Below, in pieces: positions 42,690-48,211 of a stretch of DNA of 48,211 bases. Source of the DNA: Nitrososphaerales archaeon (GTDB lineage: Archaea > Thermoproteota > Nitrososphaeria > Nitrososphaerales > Gagatemarchaeaceae). Positions within the stretch are counted from its first letter, which is position 1, and every line of letters starts with the position of its first letter. The notes beneath the pieces were generated by a model. That model was not told the DNA's origin. It did not search any database and saw only the letters and a list, made by a program, of their open reading frames with translations. The position numbers were made by a program, and so were the translations under genes. The stretch covers positions 1 to 48,211 of the forward strand of contig JASHOZ010000068.1 in NCBI GenBank assembly GCA_030038395.1. Direction: 5' to 3'.

Positions 42690-43189
42690 TTCTCGAGCTT
42701 CACGGCCATCACGAGGGCGCCCTCCCCGTCCCTGTAGTAGGCATCGACCTGCCCCGTGACCCTGTACCCCGCCCTCTCGTAGAGGGCGATTGCCTCGTGG
42801 TTCGAGACCCTGACCTCGAGATAGCACTCCGCCGCCGACTTCTTCGCCATCTCGGAGTGCGAGATCAGTATGAGGTTTGTCCCTATCCCCTTCCTCCTGT
42901 GCGCCTGCTCCACCGCCACCGACACGATGTGCCCCTTCCTCGCGAGCGAAAGCCTCTTCAGCTGCGAGAAGCCGTACTCAATCCTGCACATGATGTAGCC
43001 GACAAGGGCGCCGTTGAGCTCGGTGACCAAGAAGGTCTCCGGAAACTCGGAGAGTATGTCGTAGTAGAAGTAGTCAGAGTAGTGCTCCGGGAGGGTGTCC
43101 ATGTTGATCTGGATCACTGACGGAATGTCTTCTCTCTCGCACCTCCTTATGCTGTAGTCGCCCAGGTGCGACACGACGACGTTCTGCAA
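42686..43189 (-). CDS. GNAT acetyltransferase, RimI/ArdA type
   Basis: The 167-residue protein matches archaeal N-terminal protein acetyltransferases: VSVAVEQAHRRKGIGTNLI holds the acetyl-CoA signature R-R-K-G-I-G, and ECYLEVRVSNHEAIALYERA the following helix with the Tyr acid. It acetylates protein N-termini, and archaeal homologues also modify chromatin protein Alba. TTG 43189 is preferred because the TATA-like CTTAATC (43217-43222) lies 30 nt upstream; GTG 43207 would fall before the predicted transcription start. It overlaps the DNA ligase start by 4 nt. Confidence 0.88.
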   Translation of the reverse strand: MQNVVVSHLGDYSIRRCEREDIPSVIQINMDTLPEHYSDYFYYDILSEFPETFLVTELNGALVGYIMCRIEYGFSQLKRLSLARKGHIVSVAVEQAHRRKGIGTNLILISHSEMAKKSAAECYLEVRVSNHEAIALYERAGYRVTGQVDAYYRDGEGALVMAVKLEK

Positions 43190-43216
43190 GCCGACCGTTC
43201 CGCCCACCGGCGTGCG

Positions 43217-43253
43217 ATTAAGTCTTGCTGGTGAACTGAAACTCCTTTAGTAC
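43217..43253. promoter_or_regulatory. Divergent promoter pair (acetyltransferase / S2P)
   Basis: On the minus strand CTTAATC (43217-43222) is about 30 nt before TTG 43189. On the plus strand CTTTAGTAC (43245-43253) is 27 nt before TTG 43276. Both genes would be leaderless with TTG starts. Confidence 0.5.
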
Positions 43254-43275
43254 GGCGCGGGCGCGTCCCCCTCGC

Positions 43276-44394
43276 TTGTCTGCGCAGCCCTTCGACCCCG
43301 AGCCCCTGGTCAGGTCGAAGTTCGCGGTCAAGGACTCCTTCCGCTTGCCCGACGACGAGCTCGAGTTCAGTGTCGAGTACGGCCCGGAGTCGAGGGCGCG
43401 GTTCGTCGAGCTCAGCCGGGAGCTCATCGCTAACGGCTTCACCCCCAGGCTCGTGGGGAGCCGCGAGGAGACACTCCTGTTCGTCAGGAGGACGCGCCCT
43501 GCCGAGCGCCACGCTTCGCTCGCTCCAGTGGTGCTCTTCCTCCTGACGGGGGGTTCGATAGTGGTCTTCAGCCTCCTGCTCGCGGGCATCTATCACCAGT
43601 ACGGTCCCTCGATCCCGGAGGTCTCGGTCGTCGCATCCTACGCGCTCGGGGTCACAGCCATCCTCGCCGCGCACGAGCTCGGACACCGCTTCGCGTCCAA
43701 GAGGAGCGGGGAGACGCCTCTCGCCCCATCGCTCGTCCCCGGGATACCAGGGGTGACTGGCGCCCTCCCAGCCCTTGGCATTGTCTCCCGGCAAAAGGGG
43801 CCCGCGGTTAACAGGGACAGGCTGTTCGACGTAGTCCTTGCCGGTCCGCTCGTCGCGCTGGGTGTAGCCCTCCTACTCTATATCCTGGGCGCGGCCTTCA
43901 GCGTGCAGTCCGCGGTCCCCCTCCAGAGCTGCCAGCAGGTGAACGGGACCGAGACGCTCTGTCCGAGCGTGATCCAGCTGGGGCTAAACTCGCTGATAGG
44001 GCCGCTGGTTCCGCCGGTCGCGGCCGGGTATTCTGCTCTGTCCCCACTCGCGGACGGAGGGACGGTTGGCCTGATCCTCACCTTTGTGGCGCTCCTCCCG
44101 ATTGTGGGGCTCGACGGCGGTAACCTTGCCGGCCTCGTCCTCGGCCCCGGACTCTCGAGGGCGGCGTCCTACGCGAGCGTCTTCTTCCTGATACTGGTCG
44201 ACATTCCCACATACTGGGCGTTGGCGCTTGTCGCGCTCCTACTCATGAGCCTGAACCGCTCGTCCGATGCCTCGCTATTGGACGAGGTCTCTCCGCTCTC
44301 TTCAAGGAGGCGCTGGATCTTCCTCGGAGCGGTGATCCTCGCCCTCCTATGCCTTCCGCTCCCTCAGACAATCGCGGGGTTCACGCTAGGGTGA
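43276..44394 (+). CDS. Site-2-protease-like membrane metallopeptidase (M50)
   Basis: The 372-residue protein has a soluble N-terminal domain (about 75 residues), then membrane helices carrying the zinc motif AAHELGHRFASKR (His133, Glu134, His137) and the third ligand in LDGGNLAG (Asp280). This is the M50 layout of intramembrane proteases that cut anti-sigma factors or membrane substrates. The insertion SCQQVNGTETLCPSV between helices carries two cysteines that could form an extracellular disulfide. TTG 43276 is supported by a TATA box 27 nt upstream. The 3' end overlaps the convergent LarA-like gene by 9 bp. Confidence 0.85.
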   Translation: MSAQPFDPEPLVRSKFAVKDSFRLPDDELEFSVEYGPESRARFVELSRELIANGFTPRLVGSREETLLFVRRTRPAERHASLAPVVLFLLTGGSIVVFSLLLAGIYHQYGPSIPEVSVVASYALGVTAILAAHELGHRFASKRSGETPLAPSLVPGIPGVTGALPALGIVSRQKGPAVNRDRLFDVVLAGPLVALGVALLLYILGAAFSVQSAVPLQSCQQVNGTETLCPSVIQLGLNSLIGPLVPPVAAGYSALSPLADGGTVGLILTFVALLPIVGLDGGNLAGLVLGPGLSRAASYASVFFLILVDIPTYWALALVALLLMSLNRSSDASLLDEVSPLSSRRRWIFLGAVILALLCLPLPQTIAGFTLG

Positions 44395-45483
44395 CTCCAG
44401 CCTGCACTCGCCGGCGCGCGTGATCACATTCGCCTTGCCCGTCCTCCCGAGCTTGTTCAGCAGCCTTCCGACCGCCTCGCCTGCCCCCCTCGCTGTCGTC
44501 AGTCCGAGCTTGGACTTGGCGTAGACCTCCGGGAGCCCAGAAAGAAGCAGGACGTCGTATTCCTCCCTGAGCTTGCTCAGGTACAGGATGTCCTCGATCC
44601 CATCCACGTACATGTCCTTCCTCCTTACGCCGTCTCCGGTGATCCTCCCTGTGGCCGCCATCTCCAGCGCCGTGGAGCCCAGCCCTTCGGAGCACTCCGC
44701 CATGAGGAGGACGTACCCAGACCTCCTCACTCCCGAGAGCGCGCTCCAGGCGGCCCTGACGGCGGACGAGAGCGTGTCGTCGAAGCCGGTCCCCCCAGAC
44801 CCAACCACGATCGCCTTCGCGGGCGGGACCTCGACGCTCAAGAACCCGCCCCTTATCGCGTCGAAGGGCGCGTCCTCGAGGACGTGGTGCACGCGTCCTC
44901 CTCTCGACATGACGTCGACGAACTTCGACCCACCGATGCCAGATGCGACTCTGTCCATCGCGTCTTTCGAGCTCGTCTTCTCGAATGGCGTCGGTTCCAT
45001 CTCCCTCCTCGCCTTGGCCGCCTCCCGTCGCGCGTGGGTCACCCAGTTCAGGCAGGCTTGGACCCTGGCATCCACGATGCCGAACAGCGGGTCGGGGCGC
45101 GGGGTGGCAAGGAAGACCTTTGAGCCTTCTTCCTGGAGGGGCTCGGCCGCCGTCAGCTCGTCGCCGGGCGAGACAGGAGGAGGGAGCGTGGTCAGGCGAC
45201 CCTTTAGGCCTGGAATCGCCGTTTCGATCCGCCTGGGCGCCGCCGAGAATATTCGGGCTTCCGATGCCGCCGGGAGGCCCTGGGACAGCTCCCGCAGGAA
45301 TTCGACAGTGGGGGGCGAGGAGTCGCAGACGAAGAGAGACGCTTTCCCCCCGAGCGCGGCGAGGAGCCTCTCAGTCTCGATCGTCGGCCTCTCCGGCTGT
45401 GGGTCCACGAGAGCCCCGAGGTTCTCGGCTTGGATCGTGACGAGCGTCTCAACCGACCCGTAAGGAATCCAGAGCTCAGGCAA
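44386..45483 (-). CDS. LarA-like (DUF2088) protein, possibly not a racemase
   Basis: The 365-residue protein resembles the lactate-racemase LarA superfamily: ELWIPYGSVETLVTI at the start, a central ARVQACLNWVTHARRE, and the C-terminal AIVVGSGGTGFDDTLSSAVR followed by GYVLLMAECSEGLG. True LarA enzymes (about 420 residues) use a nickel-pincer nucleotide and carry a DxTRPxP motif. Here that segment reads CDSSPPTVEF, and the family's histidine-rich core is not obvious, so the activity is doubtful. It could be a divergent racemase or epimerase of another 2-hydroxy acid. TTG 45483 lies exactly 27 nt from the AT box shared with pyrE. Confidence 0.7.
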   Translation of the reverse strand: MPELWIPYGSVETLVTIQAENLGALVDPQPERPTIETERLLAALGGKASLFVCDSSPPTVEFLRELSQGLPAASEARIFSAAPRRIETAIPGLKGRLTTLPPPVSPGDELTAAEPLQEEGSKVFLATPRPDPLFGIVDARVQACLNWVTHARREAAKARREMEPTPFEKTSSKDAMDRVASGIGGSKFVDVMSRGGRVHHVLEDAPFDAIRGGFLSVEVPPAKAIVVGSGGTGFDDTLSSAVRAAWSALSGVRRSGYVLLMAECSEGLGSTALEMAATGRITGDGVRRKDMYVDGIEDILYLSKLREEYDVLLLSGLPEVYAKSKLGLTTARGAGEAVGRLLNKLGRTGKANVITRAGECRLESP

Positions 45484-45506
45484 CGTCAGGTCACTTTCGG
45501 CGTTGG

Positions 45507-45514
45507 TTTTTAAG
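45507..45514. promoter_or_regulatory. Shared symmetric TATA box of pyrE and the LarA-like gene
   Basis: TTTTTAAG on the plus strand (CTTAAAAA on the minus) is centred at 45510, exactly midway between the starts ATG 45537 and TTG 45483, 27 nt from each. It is the only AT-rich stretch between the genes, so one TATA box may drive leaderless transcription in both directions. Confidence 0.55.
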
Positions 45515-45536
45515 CTCGAACGCGGGAGGAAGAGAG

Positions 45537-46154
45537 ATGGCGTGGAAGACGCGCCGCTCGCAGATAAACGAGCTGGCCGAAGGAATGGTCAAGGCGGGCG
45601 CCATGCAGTTCGGGACGTTCACGTTGGGCGACGGCAAGGAGAGCGCTTACTACATCGACCTGAAGGGCATCCTTAGCTACCCGGGGCTGTATTCCCTCGC
45701 GGTCGAGTCGCTAGGCCGCATGGCCTCCGCGAAGGCGCCGAAGGCTGATGCAGTCTGCGGTGTGCCGATCAACGGGCTTGTCCTCGCAGCACCGTTGGCG
45801 CTGTCATTGAAGAAGCCGCTCGCCTATGCGAAGTCCGGTGAGGGCGCCGGGGCGAAGCATGTGGAAGGGGAGATACGCCCTGACTGGAAGGTGCTCGTCG
45901 TCGACGACGTCTCCACCTCGGGGCGGACCATCCTGGAGGCAGCGAAGGCGGTCGAGGAGGAGGGGGGGGAGGTCACCGACGCGCTCGTCCTCATCGACAG
46001 GCTTGAGGGCGCGCGGGAGCGCCTGAGCAAAGAGGGGATAGCTCTCCACTGCCTGACAGACGTCGTCGAGCTCGCCGACACGCTCTTCTCGATGGAGCTC
46101 ATCGGCGAGAAGGAGCTGAAGGCGATCACGAAATCGGTAGGACGCCGTCAGTAG
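45537..46154 (+). CDS. pyrE: Orotate phosphoribosyltransferase
   Basis: The 205-residue enzyme joins orotate to PRPP to make OMP in pyrimidine synthesis. It has FGTFTLGDGKESAYYIDLKG at the start, AVCGVPINGLVLAAPLAL, and the PRPP-binding motif VLVVDDVSTSGRTI (residues about 120-133). Lys and Glu residues of the flexible loop (SGEGAGAKHVEGEI) are kept. The ATG is 27 nt from the shared TATA box. A purine-rich GGGAGGA stands before it, but the predicted mRNA would be leaderless, so that motif may be without function. It overlaps the convergent tbp gene by 7 bp. Confidence 0.95.
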   Translation: MAWKTRRSQINELAEGMVKAGAMQFGTFTLGDGKESAYYIDLKGILSYPGLYSLAVESLGRMASAKAPKADAVCGVPINGLVLAAPLALSLKKPLAYAKSGEGAGAKHVEGEIRPDWKVLVVDDVSTSGRTILEAAKAVEEEGGEVTDALVLIDRLEGARERLSKEGIALHCLTDVVELADTLFSMELIGEKELKAITKSVGRRQ

Positions 46155-46705
46155 ACCATCAGGTTCTTTTCTTCCAGCGTGACGTGTAGGTTGTTGACGG
46201 CCCGGTACACTTCGCTCTCCTTCTTGGCGCCCGTGCACACGAGCTTCCCTGATGCGAAGAGCAGGATGACTGTCTTCGGGTCGGCCATCCTGTGGATCAG
46301 GCCGGGAAACTGCTCCGGCTCGTACATGGACTTTGGAAGGACGCGCGCAGCCTCCTCTAGGTGGACCTTCCCACCGAGGCTCGCCGAGGCGACGATGTTC
46401 TGGATCTCCACCACCGCCTCGTTCTTGATCGGAATCTTCCCCTTCTTGAGCTGTCTGACCACCTCTTCGACCGCCTTCCGAGCCTGTTCCTCAGACTTCG
46501 CGCCGGTGCATACCATCTTTCCTGAGCTGAAGATCAGGGTCGCGGTCTTGGGGTTCCTTAGCCTGAAGACAAGCCCCGGGAACTGGTCAGGATGGTACTC
46601 TACGGTGACGAAGTTCTTCGTGATTAGGTTGAGGTCGACCGTCTGGCTTATCGATGCGGAAGCGACAACGTTCTCGATGCTTACGATGGCTTTTGTCTGA
46701 GGCAT
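46148..46705 (-). CDS. tbp: TATA-box-binding protein
   Basis: The 185-residue TBP is made of two direct repeats of about 90 residues. Repeat 1 contains IENVVASASI, DQFPGLVFRL and GKMVCTGAKSEEQARKA. Repeat 2 contains IQNIVASASL, EQFPGLIHRM and GKLVCTGAKKESEVYRA. It recognises archaeal TATA boxes together with TFB to start transcription. The gene has its own TATA box 28 nt upstream and should be leaderless. A perfect inverted repeat fills the space between box and start, suggesting autoregulation or another repressor. Confidence 0.97.
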   Translation of the reverse strand: MPQTKAIVSIENVVASASISQTVDLNLITKNFVTVEYHPDQFPGLVFRLRNPKTATLIFSSGKMVCTGAKSEEQARKAVEEVVRQLKKGKIPIKNEAVVEIQNIVASASLGGKVHLEEAARVLPKSMYEPEQFPGLIHRMADPKTVILLFASGKLVCTGAKKESEVYRAVNNLHVTLEEKNLMVY

Positions 46706-46711
46706 TCGCCT

Positions 46712-46737
46712 GGACGCTCAGGCGTCCGTATTTAAGG
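46712..46737 (-). promoter_or_regulatory. tbp promoter with inverted repeat at the start site
   Basis: CCTTAAATAC on the minus strand (46728-46737) is the TATA box. Directly downstream, GGACGC-TCAG-GCGTCC (46712-46727) is a perfect 6-bp inverted repeat with 4-nt spacer, ending 7 nt before the ATG. It could be an operator or a small hairpin. A second box, GTATAAAAGC (46739-46748), faces the opposite way. Confidence 0.55.
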
Positions 46738-46761
46738 AGTATAAAAGCAGAGGCGCGATAG

Positions 46762-46785
46762 GTTCTTGTAACTCTTCGGGAGATG
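46762..46785. repeat. Dispersed motif copy 1 (CTTGTAACT..CGGG.GAT)
   Basis: GTTCTTGTAACTCTTCGGGA at 46762-46781, followed by GATG, matches two other places in the last 1.5 kb. The shared core is CTTGTAACT, two bases, CGGG, one base, GAT. Confidence 0.4.
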
Positions 46786-46823
46786 CGAAATCTCTGAGAT
46801 TTTCCAGACAATGACAACCCCCG

Positions 46824-46844
46824 CTTGTAACTGTCGGGTGATAG
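46824..46844. repeat. Dispersed motif copy 2
   Basis: CTTGTAACTGTCGGGTGATA (46824-46843), in the same orientation as copy 1 and 62 nt after it, in the gene-free stretch upstream of tbp. Confidence 0.4.
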
Positions 46845-46930
46845 CGGGGCGTCAGGGTCCGGAGGCGGCTTTAGGATTGTCAGAAAGGGAGATCTACCCT
46901 CACCCTCACTCATCCCTCCGTTCAGGAGCA

Positions 46931-47086
46931 CTACCGATGCTTAATGCGCTCCGTTTCACATCTTAGACATTTCTGCCCTTCCTGGGACGCATAGTAGTAG
47001 TTGTGAACGGGACACCATTCAAGCCGTTTGGCGTCGTTCACGGCCTTCTGATTCCAGAAGTGCCTCTCGTCGAAGAAGTCAAGCAT
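46931..47086 (-). CDS. Mini zinc-finger protein (51 aa)
   Basis: The short frame starts at ATG 47086 (MLDFFDERHFWNQKAVNDAK), continues RLEWCPVHNYYYASQEGQK, then CLRCETERIKHR, and ends in TAG 46931-46933. CPVH and CLRC, 15 residues apart, form a likely CxxH-CxxC zinc site. Aromatic and charged residues are arranged as in a real small domain, and no other frame explains this stretch. I do not know a family. It lies upstream of tbp on the same strand, with about 225 nt of non-coding DNA between. Confidence 0.6.
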   Translation of the reverse strand: MLDFFDERHFWNQKAVNDAKRLEWCPVHNYYYASQEGQKCLRCETERIKHR

Positions 47087-47285
47087 AATTGGAGAGGATA
47101 AGGCCTAACGATTTGACGGGAAAGGGCTTCTAAGCTGTAAGAGCGGAGAGAGACTACGCCGAATCTGTCTGCCCCAGTTTGGCCATGCTGGAGTCCTGAG
47201 CCGAGCGGAATACTCCCAATCTGCAGGGTCATTTCCGCTTCGGCAGCTTCTCCTTGAGCGCGATCATTCGGCAGTGAAAGGTGCA

Positions 47286-47609
47286 TCATTTGACCGGTGC
47301 ACCGCATCCATTACAGTAGCGTGCCGTGGCGAGCTCATTCAGATTACCACAATAGCGGCATGGCACCTTGACTATCTCCCGAGTCACCTCGCGTTCTCTC
47401 ACGAGAGTGGGAGAAGCTGACTGCTTCTCTATGAGCTTCCCTTCAATAATCATTCCCAGAAAGCCTGAGCGACGAACCGCCATAACATATAGCGTGGAGC
47501 ATCTCTCGCAAATGACATCAGGCATCGAAGTCTCCAGAACTCTCGCGCCATCTTTGGGACAACGGGCACTCTTCAGAGCCCAATCAAAGCCTTCTCGTGG
47601 GTTTGCCAA
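47286..47609 (-). CDS. Zinc-ribbon protein (107 aa)
   Basis: It has two zinc-binding regions. The N-terminal one has CPKDG and, after a spacer with VLETSMPD, CERC. The C-terminal one is a classic zinc ribbon, CRYCGNLNELATARYCNGCG, ending APVK. The middle is a basic, helical linker (VREREVTREIVKVP). Such double-ribbon proteins are common and uncharacterised in archaea, and may bind nucleic acid or protein. TTG 47609 is preceded by TTAAGAAA, 32 nt upstream. The opposite-strand frame 47368-47949 is an antisense shadow. Confidence 0.75.
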   Translation of the reverse strand: MANPREGFDWALKSARCPKDGARVLETSMPDVICERCSTLYVMAVRRSGFLGMIIEGKLIEKQSASPTLVREREVTREIVKVPCRYCGNLNELATARYCNGCGAPVK

Positions 47610-47669
47610 GTACCCGACAAGGGGTAGACATCCGCGGTTTCTTAACCTCTTTCAGGTCTTAGCAGTGTT

Positions 47670-47694
47670 CTGCAATTTGCACGCCAAATTGCAG
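47670..47694. promoter_or_regulatory. 10-bp perfect inverted repeat between two small genes
   Basis: CTGCAATTTG and CAAATTGCAG are perfect complements around a CACGC spacer. They lie between the AbrB-like gene and the promoter of the zinc-ribbon gene. With 10 bp per arm and an AT-rich middle, it resembles a dimeric-repressor operator more than a terminator, as no T-tract follows in either direction. Confidence 0.5.
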
Positions 47695-47751
47695 CCCAGC
47701 CTTCCACTCGGCATCTCCAAAGTCGACCAATCATTATTACCGTATTCGGGG

Positions 47752-47916
47752 CTAACAGGTATATTGTTCGACGATGAGATGCTGCGCCTCGATACGGACA
47801 GTGAGCTGCTGCCCTGGTTTGAACGGAAAAGCGCTGTCCTCGACAAACGACTTTTCCAAGTACATGGTGTGCCGCGAACCGACTTTCAGGATCTTAGTCG
47901 TAGTATGGTCCACCAA
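47752..47916 (-). CDS. AbrB/SpoVT-like DNA-binding domain protein (54 aa)
   Basis: On the minus strand, TTG 47916 (GTG 47913 also possible) opens a frame ending at TAG 47752-47754. The product includes TKILKVGSRHTMYLEKSFVE and FKPGQQLTVRIEAQHLIVEQ, the swapped-hairpin pattern of AbrB/SpoVT domains (compare the usual K(V/I)xxxGRxxLPK ... GDxVxVxxxGxxIxIx). Such proteins bind DNA as dimers, often as antitoxins or small regulators. No toxin gene is adjacent. The 10-bp inverted repeat 58 nt downstream of its stop is a candidate target. A TATA-like AAGTTACAAG lies 26 nt upstream, within dispersed motif copy 3. Confidence 0.65.
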   Translation of the reverse strand: MVDHTTTKILKVGSRHTMYLEKSFVEDSAFPFKPGQQLTVRIEAQHLIVEQYTC

Positions 47917-47934
47917 CGCACTGACTGCAGTGCA

Positions 47935-47958
47935 GTTCTTGTAACTTGACGGGTGATG
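47935..47958. repeat. Dispersed motif copy 3
   Basis: GTTCTTGTAACTTGACGGGT (47935-47954), then GATG. On the minus strand this reads ...AAGTTACAAGAAC and coincides with the presumed TATA box of the AbrB-like gene. Confidence 0.4.
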
Positions 47959-47979
47959 GGGTAGCTAACCATCGCGCAT

Positions 47980-48211
47980 TCAAGCTTCGCGCGACGAGAA
48001 GCCTTGAGAAGCTCCGTCCGTGCTCGGTGTCAGTTCGCGGGGAACGCCGTCCTCGGCACCGCTTCGTTCCTCGGCGGGCGGGCCCGGGAAGACCTCCGAG
48101 ACGATTATGACGACGAAGATCGCCGCGGCGATGATGTAGTTCAGCCCGTAGGGGAGGGAGGCCAAGCGCTCGATGTAGGGGATTATGAATACGACCTTCC
48201 CGACGAGGCAT
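47980..48211 (-). CDS. Signal peptidase I-like protein, C-terminal part
   Basis: The frame is open at the window's right edge and ends in TGA 47980-47982; 76 residues are visible. It starts CLVGKVVFIIPYIERLASLP, which matches the last strand of S26-type signal peptidases (GKVVFxxPYxG), followed by the membrane helix NYIIAAAIFVVIIVSEVFPG and a hydrophilic Ser/Glu-rich tail (GASQGFSSREA). Archaeal Sec11-like enzymes often have this C-terminal helix. The catalytic Ser and His are beyond the edge, so this is a family-level call. Confidence 0.65.
   Translation of the reverse strand, partial: CLVGKVVFIIPYIERLASLPYGLNYIIAAAIFVVIIVSEVFPGPPAEERSGAEDGVPRELTPSTDGASQGFSSREA

Noticed and set aside
47368-47949. 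A 193-codon plus-strand frame near the right end
   Set aside because: It is antisense to the zinc-ribbon and AbrB-like genes, whose motifs on the minus strand are convincing.
1-48211. CRISPR arrays, rRNA genes, insertion sequences or prophage
   Set aside because: No regularly spaced repeats, rRNA signatures, transposase genes or phage structural genes were seen; the only mobile element recognised is the S12 intein.

Overview
The window is a GC-rich, gene-dense piece of an archaeal chromosome. Archaeal markers are a TATA-binding protein, EF-1 alpha, an archaeal-type RNA polymerase operon (H-B-A), L30e, a stand-alone NusA-like KH protein, archaeal S12 and S7, a class A24 preflagellin-peptidase-like protein and an ATP-dependent DNA ligase. 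Subunit A of RNA polymerase is one unsplit gene (A' and A'' joined) and B is also unsplit. That combination points to the TACK group, most likely a Thaumarchaeota/Nitrososphaeria relative. No ammonia-oxidation gene is present here, and the lineage cannot be fixed from this window alone.

Layout. 1-3.8 kb: the tail of a short-chain dehydrogenase, a two-gene unit of a RecA-fold protein without a P-loop plus a protein with a duplicated domain, tRNA-Leu(UAG), an MFS exporter and a stand-alone Lrp-type ligand-binding domain. 3.9-8.1 kb: kdpABC, the high-affinity K+ pump. 8.1-14.8 kb: a small hypothetical gene, a YyaL/SSP411-type thioredoxin-fold protein, a second MFS transporter and aconitase. 15.0-17.8 kb: a decayed YVTN beta-propeller surface-protein gene, a branched-chain aminotransferase and a CDF-like metal transporter with a Cys-rich N-terminus. 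17.8-28.7 kb: the information-processing operon rpoH-rpoB-rpoA-rpl30e-nusA-rps12-rps7. 28.7-34.6 kb: an alpha/beta-hydrolase-fold protein, GMP synthase, four small membrane proteins and EF-1 alpha. 34.7-40.3 kb: polysaccharide deacetylase, ATP-grasp, HAD phosphatase, glycosyltransferase, inositol-phosphatase-family and P-loop kinase genes, resembling a surface-glycan or small-molecule pathway. 40.3-48.2 kb: A24 peptidase, DNA ligase, GNAT acetyltransferase, site-2-protease-like peptidase, LarA-like protein, pyrE, tbp, three very small genes (two Zn-ribbon, one AbrB-like) and the C-terminus of a signal peptidase.

The most striking object is a full-length intein of about 509 residues, with a LAGLIDADG endonuclease, inside ribosomal protein S12. 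It sits next to the PNSA loop that lines the ribosomal decoding centre. If the reading is right, every small ribosomal subunit in this organism depends on protein splicing.

Other notable points are an rpoH gene with no usable in-frame start codon, a single AT-rich box placed exactly midway between the divergent pyrE and larA-like genes, a perfect inverted repeat between the TATA box and start of tbp itself, and a recurring pattern of TATA boxes 26-32 nt upstream of ATG/GTG/TTG starts. The last suggests that much of this genome is transcribed as leaderless mRNA with frequent TTG initiation. I used this spacing to choose several starts.
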